From: UBA6522 sp036231525
Lineage (GTDB): Bacteria > Pseudomonadota > Gammaproteobacteria > Steroidobacterales > Rariloculaceae
Assembly (NCBI GenBank): GCA_036231525.1
Contig: JAZAGZ010000096.1
Span: forward strand, 1-8,462
DNA: 8,462 nt
Direction of reading: 5' to 3'
In this document: one piece after another, positions 1-5,796 of the stretch
How positions within the stretch are numbered: position 1 is the first letter of the stretch
How the letters are laid out: each line of letters opens with the position of its first letter
Notes under the pieces: generated by a model
What the model saw: the letters and a program-made list of their open reading frames with translations, nothing else
What the model was told of the DNA's origin: nothing
The model's database searches: none
Made by a program: the position numbers and the translations under genes

Positions 1-96
1 AATTGGGATTCGCTGCGTTTGTCTAATGAGTGGAACAAAGCTCGTCAAGAGTTGGCACGGTTAGCTGAGCGACCGAGCTTGGAGCTCAAAGGGTGA
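1..96 (+). CDS. nagZ: C-terminal end of probable beta-N-acetylhexosaminidase NagZ (partial)
   Basis: Only the last 31 codons are present, open from the window edge to a TGA at 94-96. The visible tail contains WDSLRLSNEW followed by KARQELARL, an amphipathic helix-like ending. It is too short to identify by domain. The assignment rests on context: in Pseudomonas and related gammaproteobacteria, the cytoplasmic cell-wall recycling glycosidase NagZ lies directly upstream of mtnP, sometimes with an hpt-type phosphoribosyltransferase between them, and NagZ proteins end in a Trp/Leu/Arg-rich helix of this sort. Its stop codon overlaps the GTG start of the next gene (GTGA at 93-96), so the two are probably cotranscribed and translationally coupled. 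The reading frame is secure; the gene name is an inference from synteny. Confidence 0.5.
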   Translation, partial: NWDSLRLSNEWNKARQELARLAERPSLELKG

Positions 97-677
97 GCTT
101 GAAATCGCCTGGAGAGACTTCTGCTTTGTCAGTTCTGGAAGAGGCCATTGAGGTTCGTAGAGAGGGATTTCAGATCGCTAGTGAGACTGATGTATCAATA
201 GCTCTTCAGCGGATAGCAAGTGAAGCGACTGTAGTATTGGCCCAAGAGAACCCGATTGTTCTTGCCGTTATGCAGGGAGGTGTCTTTACTGCGGTGGAGC
301 TTTGTCGCCGCTTCGATTTTCCTCACGAGTTTGATTTCATCCATGTGACTCGTTATGAACAGTCTCTCACGGGCGGAGAATTAAGTTGGCGGGCTTTTCC
401 CAATCTGGAGTTGAGTGGGCGCACGGTGCTACTAGTTGACGATATCCTCGATCAAGGAGCTACATTGGCAGCGCTTTATCAAGAGCTTATTCGATCCGGT
501 GTGTCACAGCTTTACTCCGCAGTTCTTGTGTCGAAGAATCTGGAAAGTCCAGGAAAGCGTATTAATGTGGATTTTGTTGGTATGGAAGTGGAAGATGTTT
601 ATGTGTTTGGTTGCGGTATGGATTACAAAGGTTACTGGCGTGGCTTGAGATCACTTTACTCTGTGAATTCTTTATGA
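93..677 (+). CDS. hpt: Hypoxanthine-guanine phosphoribosyltransferase
   Basis: A cytoplasmic 194-residue type I phosphoribosyltransferase that should convert hypoxanthine (and guanine) plus PRPP to IMP (GMP). The PRPP-binding signature is clear at residues 112-124 (VLLVDDILDQGAT), with the usual two acidic residues followed by a small-residue loop. Upstream are the first phosphate loop near 58-64 (AVMQGG) and the flexible loop around 88-99 (YEQSLTGGELSW). The C-terminal part has the base-binding region with GCGMDYKGYWR at 173-183, resembling the G-x-G-x-D-Y motif of HGPRTs. Length matches the family. The GTG start at 93 is chosen because it overlaps the upstream stop and has GGAG at 81-84, eight bases before it; there is no ATG until residue 59. 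The stop overlaps the next ATG (ATGA, 674-677). The downstream MTIP produces hypoxanthine, which fits a hypoxanthine preference. Confidence 0.9.
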   Translation: MSLKSPGETSALSVLEEAIEVRREGFQIASETDVSIALQRIASEATVVLAQENPIVLAVMQGGVFTAVELCRRFDFPHEFDFIHVTRYEQSLTGGELSWRAFPNLELSGRTVLLVDDILDQGATLAALYQELIRSGVSQLYSAVLVSKNLESPGKRINVDFVGMEVEDVYVFGCGMDYKGYWRGLRSLYSVNSL

Positions 678-1426
678 CAGAGGAAATTGGGCTGATCATT
701 GGAAGTATTCATCCCAGGATGGCGTTCAATGTTGGTTTGAAAAGCTCCCTAGAGACGCCTTTCGGATTACCGTCAAGCCCGGTTTTGTCGGTTTCGTTTG
801 ACGGCAACCGAGTTGCTTGTATTGCCCGGCACGGAGAGGAGTCGAACATTCCTCCTCATGCCGTGAATTATCGGGCTAACCTTTGGGCACTCCATCAGCA
901 CGGCGTACGCCAATGTATTGCATTGAATGCTGTCGGTACCCTTGATTCTGAGTTTCCACCCGGTGAGTTGGCCGTTCCAGATCAACTAATCGATTACACT
1001 TGGGATCGGAAGCAAACTTTCCACGATAGTGACACCAGCAAGTTGGTTCACGTGGATTTCACTGAGCCCTTTGACAGCATGCTAAGGGGTCGGGTTGCGG
1101 CTGCCGCAAAGGTGGCTGGTTTCTCCATCCGGTCAGGGGTCTATGGGGTGACCCAAGGTCCACGGTTGGAGACTGTGGCGGAGATTGATCGTCTGGAGCG
1201 AGATGGCTGCACTATGGTGGGCATGACAGCCATGCCTGAGGCTGCACTAGCGCGTGAGCTTGGCATGACCTACGCCATTTGCGCGCTAGCAGTGAATTAT
1301 GCGGCTGGTCGTGGAGATGAGGGGCTAGATATTCACAGTCAAATGGAGCGCTATATTACTGAGGGCCTCGGTAGACTGTCGGCCGTTCTGGATCGGCTGA
1401 TTCCAGACCTTTGCACGAGTATCTAG
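674..1426 (+). CDS. mtnP: S-methyl-5'-thioinosine phosphorylase (MTAP/PNP family)
   Basis: A 250-residue cytoplasmic nucleoside phosphorylase of the MTAP/PNP superfamily, most like the Pseudomonas MTIP that splits methylthioinosine with phosphate into hypoxanthine and methylthioribose-1-phosphate. Family landmarks in order: ETPFGLPSSP at 27-36, ARHG at 51-54, PPHAVNYRANLWAL at 60-73, LNAVG at 84-88, DQLIDYT at 103-109, TQGPRLET at 160-167 and GMTAMPEAALARE at 183-195. In the purine-recognition region it has VNYAAG (207-212) with Asn rather than the Asp of adenosine-type MTAPs, which supports a 6-oxopurine substrate. One oddity is the N-terminal phosphate loop: the family's usual GG[ST]G is replaced by GSIH at 10-13. 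The ATG at 674 overlaps the hpt stop; an in-frame upstream ATG at 611 lies wholly inside hpt and is unlikely. The Shine-Dalgarno is weak, consistent with translational coupling. Confidence 0.88.
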   Translation: MTEEIGLIIGSIHPRMAFNVGLKSSLETPFGLPSSPVLSVSFDGNRVACIARHGEESNIPPHAVNYRANLWALHQHGVRQCIALNAVGTLDSEFPPGELAVPDQLIDYTWDRKQTFHDSDTSKLVHVDFTEPFDSMLRGRVAAAAKVAGFSIRSGVYGVTQGPRLETVAEIDRLERDGCTMVGMTAMPEAALARELGMTYAICALAVNYAAGRGDEGLDIHSQMERYITEGLGRLSAVLDRLIPDLCTSI

Positions 1427-1429
1427 CCT

Positions 1430-1446
1430 ACCGATTTTTTGTCGGT
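1430..1446. other. Small hairpin between convergent genes
   Basis: ACCGA at 1430-1434 and TCGGT at 1442-1446 form a perfect 5-bp inverted repeat around a loop made almost entirely of T (TTTTTTG). It begins four bases after the mtnP stop and lies in the 63-base gap before the 3' end of the opposing csiV gene. The T-run is in the loop rather than after the stem, so it is not a classical intrinsic terminator on either strand. A role in 3'-end formation is possible but unproven; nothing else is visible in this gap. Confidence 0.3.
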
Positions 1447-1489
1447 GAGAGGAACTCATTGTCCTAAGATATGCCTTCGAATTAATAGT

Positions 1490-2530
1490 TTAGGCTGCGG
1501 GTCCGCGGGACAGATTTGATTGCACATCTGTTTCTTTAATATTTTCAATGGGTCCTGTATACCGCTTAACAATAACCAGCAGTCCAAATGAGGGGTGGTC
1601 AAAGTAGTGCAGTTCACCACGACGTGCGAGTCGAGTTGCGCGTAGCTCATACACAGGAGGGAAGTTGAATTCTTCTAGGACATCGTCATGGGTGGAGAAT
1701 TGGGGGGGGAGGGGTGTTCCCGGTCTTGCGCGATAGTTTAGTGCCACTGTTACGTGCAGAAACCGATTGCGGTGTAATTGCACAGTTCCAATAGGGTTCA
1801 GAGCACCCAGTAATGCCAAATTGAAAGGGAACGCGTCTTCTTCGGACAAACCCTCTTGAATCCAGCCGCCATGGGCCAACAACGTATATACGTTGAGATT
1901 ATTCAGTCGCCTGTATGCGTCTGTAAGTTCCAGTTCCTCTAGGCTCAGGAGACGGAACTGGAAGGGTTCCTCTGCCGGCACTATTTCAAGTAACTCAGAT
2001 TCTGGTGAGTCAAATGATTCAAAGGAATCTTCGGTGGCAATCTGCTCTTTGAAGGGTGGATCTATCGGCGCCTCCTGTATAAGGGGGTTGATGGACTCGA
2101 TGTGATTAGCAGATTCGAAGGATTCGAAAGGATCAGGTTCTTCCTCAAGGGGGAGCAGTGACAAAAGAATTTGCTCCGATATGCTCAGATCACCTTCGAT
2201 GGCCTCATTTTGTAGAGCACTCGTTTTTAGTGGCCCAACGAGCAATTGCTGGTAGTGGTTAGCATTATCGGGCAGGAGATTTTCAACGGATTCGGTCGTC
2301 AAGGTATCAAATACTATAGGGGAAGGCTTGCGATTGAATTGTTCCTCAGCAGGATCAAATGCGTTATAGGAGAATGCAAGGACCTCAATTTGGAACAATT
2401 CTAAGTTTTCTTGAGAAGACGGAATATCCTGAGGCGACACGACACCCCAGACACTGAGTTGGATGATAAGAATGATCAAACGAGCTTTAAAACCGCAAGC
2501 ACGCATGAGCCTATTATAGCCGTAGACCAT
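1490..2530 (-). CDS. csiV: CsiV-family secreted peptidoglycan-binding protein
   Basis: A predicted periplasmic protein of 346 residues. After an N-terminal hydrophobic export signal (about residues 17-32, no lipobox cysteine) comes the family's first conserved block, LFQIEVLAFSY at 45-55. A central section, about 125-192, is very acidic and contains repeated Phe-Glu-Ser-Phe units. The C-terminal block at 193-325 carries the best match: YRRLNN..VYTLLAHGGW, then GTVQLHRNRFLHV at 248-260, and RRGELHYFDHPSFGLLV at 303-319. In Vibrio cholerae, CsiV binds peptidoglycan and is needed for PBP1A/LpoA-dependent wall synthesis; the same role here is inferred. The start is uncertain: ATG at 2530 or, eight codons later, ATG at 2506. 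The later start gives a shorter, more typical signal peptide; neither has a strong ribosome site. It converges on mtnP and diverges from the exported-protein cluster. In Pseudomonas-type genomes csiV adjoins mfd, which is not seen here. Confidence 0.82.
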   Translation of the reverse strand: MVYGYNRLMRACGFKARLIILIIQLSVWGVVSPQDIPSSQENLELFQIEVLAFSYNAFDPAEEQFNRKPSPIVFDTLTTESVENLLPDNANHYQQLLVGPLKTSALQNEAIEGDLSISEQILLSLLPLEEEPDPFESFESANHIESINPLIQEAPIDPPFKEQIATEDSFESFDSPESELLEIVPAEEPFQFRLLSLEELELTDAYRRLNNLNVYTLLAHGGWIQEGLSEEDAFPFNLALLGALNPIGTVQLHRNRFLHVTVALNYRARPGTPLPPQFSTHDDVLEEFNFPPVYELRATRLARRGELHYFDHPSFGLLVIVKRYTGPIENIKETDVQSNLSRGPAA

Positions 2531-2658
2531 CGATTACACCCATCGTTTGATTAGTATTTAAGTCCTTCGAGGTATTTACAGACGTTAGCTTGAAAATCTG
2601 GTTTATTATCCACTGTTAATACATTGGCTCAGCAAGCAGCAGTCTGGAGTGGGGTGGC
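2531..2658. promoter_or_regulatory. Divergent intergenic region, probable promoters both ways
   Basis: This 128-base AT-rich gap separates csiV (leftward) from the exported-protein cluster (rightward), so both must start here or nearby. Rightward, TTGAAA at 2590-2595 is a fair -35 box, followed after 19 bases by GTTAAT at 2615-2620 as a weak -10. Leftward, the complement of 2604-2610 contains GATAAT-like sequence (5 of 6 with a sigma70 -10 box) but lacks a well-placed -35. The rightward gene has GGAG at 2646-2649 and GGGG at 2651-2654 as its ribosome site. Promoter positions are guesses from box matching. Confidence 0.3.
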
Positions 2659-3396
2659 ATGAGAATGCTGAAATTTCTAGTGATTTTCGTGGGCGTTACC
2701 ATCCATGTAACAATAATCGCCCAAGTCGCTAACACGCAGTCCGCAAGTCCCGGAGTTGATTTCTCAGGTGTCTATGCCGCTGTTTATGTGGGTTCACCTG
2801 ATGAGATAATTATCGAGCCTAGTGTGTATCCGTTCACAGTTGAGGCAGAGCGATTATTCAGTGCCTTCGACCCCGCTGTCTCAGATCCTAGAGTGGGTAA
2901 CGATTGTGCTGCGGAGCGTATGCCGGGCCTCTTGTGGTCAGCTAATCCCATGGAAATTTTACAAGAGGGCGGACGAATTGTGATGCGCTTTGAGGAGGGT
3001 GATACGGTTCGTTCGATAGTGGTAGATGGGGCAGCTCCGTCAGCAAACCAGCAATATAACGAGCTTGGTTACTCCGTCGCGTATTGGGAGGAGGATGTAT
3101 TGATTATCGAAACAACGCATCTTATGGACGGGGTAGTAGTCAATGGCATAGGTCAGCCGATCAGCCGGGAGGCTAGAATTAGGGAGCTGTATTGGCGCGA
3201 ATCCGGGAGTAATGATTTGCAGATGGAGCTTTTGGTGGAAGATCCGGTTAATTATACGGAGCCCATAAAGCTTGGGCGTGTGTGGGGTTGGGCGCCAAGT
3301 GAGCAGATTCGTCCGTGGAGATGTTTCCGTTTGGAATATCAGGAATCAGATACTCTAAACGTAGATGAGTTGGCACGCATGTTGGAAGAATTGTAA
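2659..3396 (+). CDS. Exported protein of unknown function, C-terminal-domain-only paralogue
   Basis: Function unknown. The 245-residue product begins with a signal peptide (hydrophobic run about 4-21, cleavage likely between residues 21 and 30). The mature part starts with DFSGVY at 34-39, an opening seen in a widespread uncharacterised family of secreted proteins. It then follows the same order as the C-terminal halves of the two genes downstream: FSAFDP (67-72), Cys83 with ERMPG (86-90), NPMEILQEGG (96-105), VRSIVVDG (117-124), LGYSVAYWE (136-144), LIIETT (148-153), VEDPVNYTEP (193-202) and a terminal Cys222. Unlike those neighbours it has no DUF6152 N-terminal domain. The last 20 residues form an acidic tail (DELARMLEEL). 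The start at 2659 has a good ribosome site (GGAG/GGGG); a second Met two codons on is possible. The next gene starts 58 bases after the stop, so cotranscription is plausible. Probably periplasmic and mainly beta-strand; a disulfide Cys83-Cys222 is inferred. Confidence 0.75.
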   Translation: MRMLKFLVIFVGVTIHVTIIAQVANTQSASPGVDFSGVYAAVYVGSPDEIIIEPSVYPFTVEAERLFSAFDPAVSDPRVGNDCAAERMPGLLWSANPMEILQEGGRIVMRFEEGDTVRSIVVDGAAPSANQQYNELGYSVAYWEEDVLIIETTHLMDGVVVNGIGQPISREARIRELYWRESGSNDLQMELLVEDPVNYTEPIKLGRVWGWAPSEQIRPWRCFRLEYQESDTLNVDELARMLEEL

Positions 3397-3454
3397 TTAA
3401 TGGAGCATGGGGTTTTTGTATCTGGGTTTTAAATTCTATGTTAAAGATCAGGTT

Positions 3455-4456
3455 ATGAGATTTATTATAGTTATATCAGGGCTATTTCTATTTCCAGTTG
3501 TCGTGGTGTCGCACCATTCACGGATAGGTTACGTCGACGAGCGTCAAGAACTGAGAGGTGAGATTGTTGATGTGATATGGAGAAATCCCCACGTCGGATT
3601 TACCTTAAATGTCGTTAATGAAGCTGGGGAAAGAGAGCTGTGGAAGATTGAAGGATTTGGATCTATTTACGCGTTACATCGAACCGGAATCACTGAGGAG
3701 CTGTTCAATACTGGTGACCAGGTAATAATGGCTGGTCAACGATCAAATCTTCAACCTCAAGAGTTTCTGGCTTCCCATGTGTTATTGGCCAATGGTACGG
3801 AGGCGGTACTGCAGGCTAATGGTGAGCCATATTGGGGTGGAGAGATTCTTGGTGGCAGGGCGCAGTGGGAGGCTGATGAGACTGAGACGGTAAATGCCTC
3901 CCATGAAAATCGGGGACTTTTCCGCGTGTGGAGCATTCCTGCGTTGGCTGATCGGGTAATGCACTCACCATTTACTGAGTCTGCCATCGCTGCCCGGGCA
4001 ATGTGGGATCCACTGGACAATTTTGCGGCGCGCTGTGAACCAGAGGGTATGCCAAGAATAATGATTAATCCTCATCCATTCGAATTCGTGGACGAGGGGG
4101 CTACGATTCTGCTGCGGGTTGAGCTCTACGATCAGGTACGGACCATACACATGCCTGACTCGGAGGTTGAAGATGTACCAGCCTCACCCTTGGGCTATTC
4201 GATTGGGCATTGGGAGGGTAATACTCTGGTTGTTGAGACGACGAAGATTAATTGGGCTTATTTCGACAATATTGGTACGCCTCAAAGCGATTTTGTGGAA
4301 ATGATTGAGCGGTTCACGCTCAGTGATAATCAAAGCCGTTTGAACTACCATCTGACCATAACGGATCCGGTAACTTTTGCTGAGCCTGCGACTATTATGG
4401 GGCACTGGCTTGCGCTGGGCGAAGCGATTGCGCCGTTTGCTTGTGAGGTTTACTAA
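3455..4456 (+). CDS. Exported DUF6152-type protein with C-terminal Cys-framed domain
   Basis: Function unknown. The 333-residue product has a signal peptide (residues 1-19), then HHS at 20-22, the hallmark opening of DUF6152 proteins. That domain continues with RGEIVDVIWRNPH (34-46), LWKIEG (62-67), LHRTGIT (74-80) and GDQVIMAGQ (87-95), resembling a small beta-barrel fold. After a linker the second domain starts at FRVW (156-159) and runs through TESAIAARAMWDPLDN, Cys194 with EPEGMPR, NPHPFEF (205-211), VRTIHM (228-233), LGYSIGHWEG (246-255), LVVETT (258-263), ERFTL (285-289), DPVTFAEP (304-311) and Cys330. The frame is open upstream to an ATG at 3407, but the added 16 residues would spoil the signal peptide, so 3455 is preferred by comparison with the paralogue at 4633; its ribosome site is weak (AAAGA at 3443-3447). 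The protein is presumably periplasmic. Name of the second domain not recognised. Confidence 0.78.
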   Translation: MRFIIVISGLFLFPVVVVSHHSRIGYVDERQELRGEIVDVIWRNPHVGFTLNVVNEAGERELWKIEGFGSIYALHRTGITEELFNTGDQVIMAGQRSNLQPQEFLASHVLLANGTEAVLQANGEPYWGGEILGGRAQWEADETETVNASHENRGLFRVWSIPALADRVMHSPFTESAIAARAMWDPLDNFAARCEPEGMPRIMINPHPFEFVDEGATILLRVELYDQVRTIHMPDSEVEDVPASPLGYSIGHWEGNTLVVETTKINWAYFDNIGTPQSDFVEMIERFTLSDNQSRLNYHLTITDPVTFAEPATIMGHWLALGEAIAPFACEVY

Positions 4457-4511
4457 ACCCCTGGACTGTTGATATCTGAGTAGAGCAGATAGAGATTGAA
4501 ATAAGGGGTTT
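4455..4511 (+). repeat. Nested inverted repeats after the first DUF6152 gene
   Basis: AAACCCC at 4455-4461, overlapping the stop codon, is the exact reverse complement of GGGGTTT at 4505-4511. Inside this span, TATCTG at 4473-4478 pairs with CAGATA at 4486-4491 around a 7-base loop. Together they would fold as a 7-bp outer stem enclosing a 6-bp hairpin. There is no immediate run of T after the outer stem, so a standard terminator is not indicated. A further short hairpin, AGATT/AATCT at 4530-4545 with a T-rich loop, follows. This structured stretch fills most of the first half of the 176-base gap. Confidence 0.4.
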
Positions 4512-4561
4512 GTAATGCATACTTTGGGGAGATTTTTTGCAATCTAATGGTCATTAAACAC

Positions 4562-4607
4562 GGATGGTTATAGGTTGTAATGGGATGGAGAACACAAGGC
4601 TAGGATG
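4562..4607 (+). repeat. Three phased GGATG repeats upstream of second DUF6152 gene
   Basis: GGATG occurs at 4562-4566, 4583-4587 and 4603-4607; the first two extend to GGATGG. The spacing is 21 and 20 bases, close to two helical turns, so all three would lie on one face of the DNA. They sit 26-71 bases before the ATG at 4633, a position suitable for an activator or repressor. A weak -10-like TGTAAT at 4576-4581 lies between the first two copies. Function is inferred from position and phasing only; five-base repeats can arise by chance. Confidence 0.25.
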
Positions 4608-4625
4608 CGAATCTAGTGTGGGGAG
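4593..4625 (+). promoter_or_regulatory. Ribosome binding site deciding the 4633 start, next to a bulged hairpin
   Basis: GGGGAG at 4620-4625 stands seven bases before the ATG at 4633 and is the strongest ribosome site in the cluster. It fixes that start over the in-frame ATG at 4564. Just before it, CACA (4593-4596) and CTAG (4600-4603) can pair with CTAG (4613-4616) and TGTG (4617-4620), with AGG bulged out. The hairpin abuts the ribosome site and shares its first G. It could influence ribosome access, but the stem is short and the effect is speculative. Confidence 0.45.
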
Positions 4626-4632
4626 TAAAACT

Positions 4633-5664
4633 ATGAATAAGTTCGTAGTATCTTTTCTTTGCGTATTTCTAATACCTCTTGCCGCATCTGGGCATCATTC
4701 ATTTGCTGAAATTGAGGGAGGTGCTGATCAGGATTTTGTTGGCGAGGTTGTACGTGTTCAATGGCGAAACCCACATGTGCGATTAAGTGTCCGAGTGATG
4801 GAAGATGATGGCACCGAGCAAGTCTGGGATCTGGAAGGAGCGGATTTAAATAGTCTGAATCGCGCTGGGGTGACAGGAGATTTAGTTGAGCTTGGGCAGA
4901 TTGTTCGAGTTGCGGGGACAGCATCAACCCGGCGCGAACGATATATGGCATTGAGTAATCTTTTGTTGCCCGATGGTCGAGAGATATTAATGCTTAGCTC
5001 TGAGGGACCGAAATGGTCGAATATGGTTATTGGTGGGCGCCGTACCGATCATATCAATCCATCTGAATTCGAATCGGTGGATGACATTTTCCGTGTGTGG
5101 ACCACGGTGCAGTCCAATGATCCAGATTTTATTGTGGATCCTCCACTAACGCCTGAGGCCCGTGTTGCCTATGAGGCATTTGATCCGATTAGAGACGACC
5201 CCGTTCTCCGGTGTGTAACTCCCGGAATGCCCGAAGCGCTGTCATACATCGGTCCGCATCCAATTGAGTTTGCTGAGCGTGGTGATGGTGACATTATACT
5301 TCGCATAGAATCTGACGATAACGTTCGAACAATCCACATGGGTGAAGATGCGAGTGCGGCGGGACAGCCTTTCTCTCCTCTAGGTTATTCAATTGGTCGT
5401 TGGGAAAGTAACGACCTTATTGTGACAACAACTCGAATCAACTGGCCCTATTTCAAAGTCCGTGGCCTGGTAGCGGCGCCTCAGAGTCAAGAGATGGAAA
5501 TCATTGAGCGCTTTACCCTTGATCGGGAGGCGGGTGAGATAGTTTATGGTTTTACGGCTCGTGATCCGGCTACTTTTACTGAGCCTGTGACAGCGGAGCG
5601 ATATCATGTGTGGCGCTATCGACCGGGCGTCTCGATACAGCGGTATGGCTGTAGTTTGGAGTAA
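4633..5664 (+). CDS. Exported DUF6152-type protein, second tandem copy
   Basis: Function unknown. A 343-residue paralogue of the protein encoded at 3455-4456 with the same two-domain plan. The signal peptide covers residues 1-20 and ends AASG, so cleavage there would leave HHSF as the mature N terminus. DUF6152 region: FVGEVVRVQWRNPH (35-48), VWDLEG (64-69), LNRAGVTGD (75-83), VRVAGTAS (91-98), LLLPDGRE (110-117). Second domain: DIFRVW (151-156), LTPEARVAYEAFDP, Cys194 with VTPGMPE, GPHPIEFAERG (207-217), VRTIHMGED (231-239), SPLGYSIGRWES (248-259), IERFTLD (291-297), DPATFTEP (311-318) and terminal Cys340. The start at 4633 is fixed by GGGGAG seven bases upstream and by the signal peptide. 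Two in-frame TAA codons end the gene. At protein level the two copies are clearly related but diverged, and they show no long stretch of identical DNA, so the duplication is old. Confidence 0.8.
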   Translation: MNKFVVSFLCVFLIPLAASGHHSFAEIEGGADQDFVGEVVRVQWRNPHVRLSVRVMEDDGTEQVWDLEGADLNSLNRAGVTGDLVELGQIVRVAGTASTRRERYMALSNLLLPDGREILMLSSEGPKWSNMVIGGRRTDHINPSEFESVDDIFRVWTTVQSNDPDFIVDPPLTPEARVAYEAFDPIRDDPVLRCVTPGMPEALSYIGPHPIEFAERGDGDIILRIESDDNVRTIHMGEDASAAGQPFSPLGYSIGRWESNDLIVTTTRINWPYFKVRGLVAAPQSQEMEIIERFTLDREAGEIVYGFTARDPATFTEPVTAERYHVWRYRPGVSIQRYGCSLE

Positions 5665-5730
5665 TAACGCCAAACATTTCGGCTTAGAGTGCCCAGCGGG
5701 GGTAGATGCTGATGGGTATTAAAACTGTTC

Positions 5731-5761
5731 GAATAATTAGAATTACTTAATAAGAATAATT
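5731..5761 (+). repeat. GAATAATT direct repeat in AT-rich leader
   Basis: The 8-base word GAATAATT occurs at 5731-5738 and again at 5754-5761, a 23-base period, inside a very AT-rich tract 36-66 bases before the asparaginase-like gene at 5797. The right copy contains AATAAT (5 of 6 with a sigma70 -10 box) but has no convincing -35 in register. The arrangement would suit a two-site operator or a promoter for the last two genes. The rest of the 132-base gap (5665-5796) shows only the ribosome site GGGGGAAGA at 5785-5793 and a 4-bp GCGC stem near 5764-5775. Confidence 0.3.
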
Positions 5762-5796
5762 TTGCGCTATGGCGCCTTTCATCTGGGGGAAGATAA

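Noticed and set aside
773..985. Open frame on the minus strand inside mtnP
   Set aside because: It lies wholly within a well-conserved gene, its product has no recognisable features, and it has no ribosome site.
1430..1446. Bidirectional intrinsic terminator between mtnP and csiV
   Set aside because: The T-run is in the loop and the stem is only 5 bp, so the terminator criteria are not met; recorded only as a hairpin.
1702..1713. G-run (seven G, A, four G) in csiV as a phase-variable slippage tract
   Set aside because: It encodes Pro/Leu in frame, is only seven bases long, and csiV is a housekeeping-type gene not expected to phase vary.
3407..3454. Upstream ATG extending the first DUF6152 protein by 16 residues
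   Set aside because: The extension adds charged and aromatic residues before a complete signal peptide and has no counterpart in the paralogue.
3757..4405. Several minus-strand open frames opposite the first DUF6152 gene
   Set aside because: All overlap a strong coding region in the other direction and have no domain or signal; they are by-products of codon bias.
4564..4632. Upstream ATG extending the second DUF6152 protein by 23 residues
   Set aside because: The later ATG at 4633 has a much better ribosome site and begins a normal signal peptide.
4631..4951. Minus-strand frame of about 106 codons opposite the second DUF6152 gene
   Set aside because: Antisense to a gene with a clear signal peptide and ribosome site; its composition is rich in Gln/His/Leu, as expected for a shadow frame.
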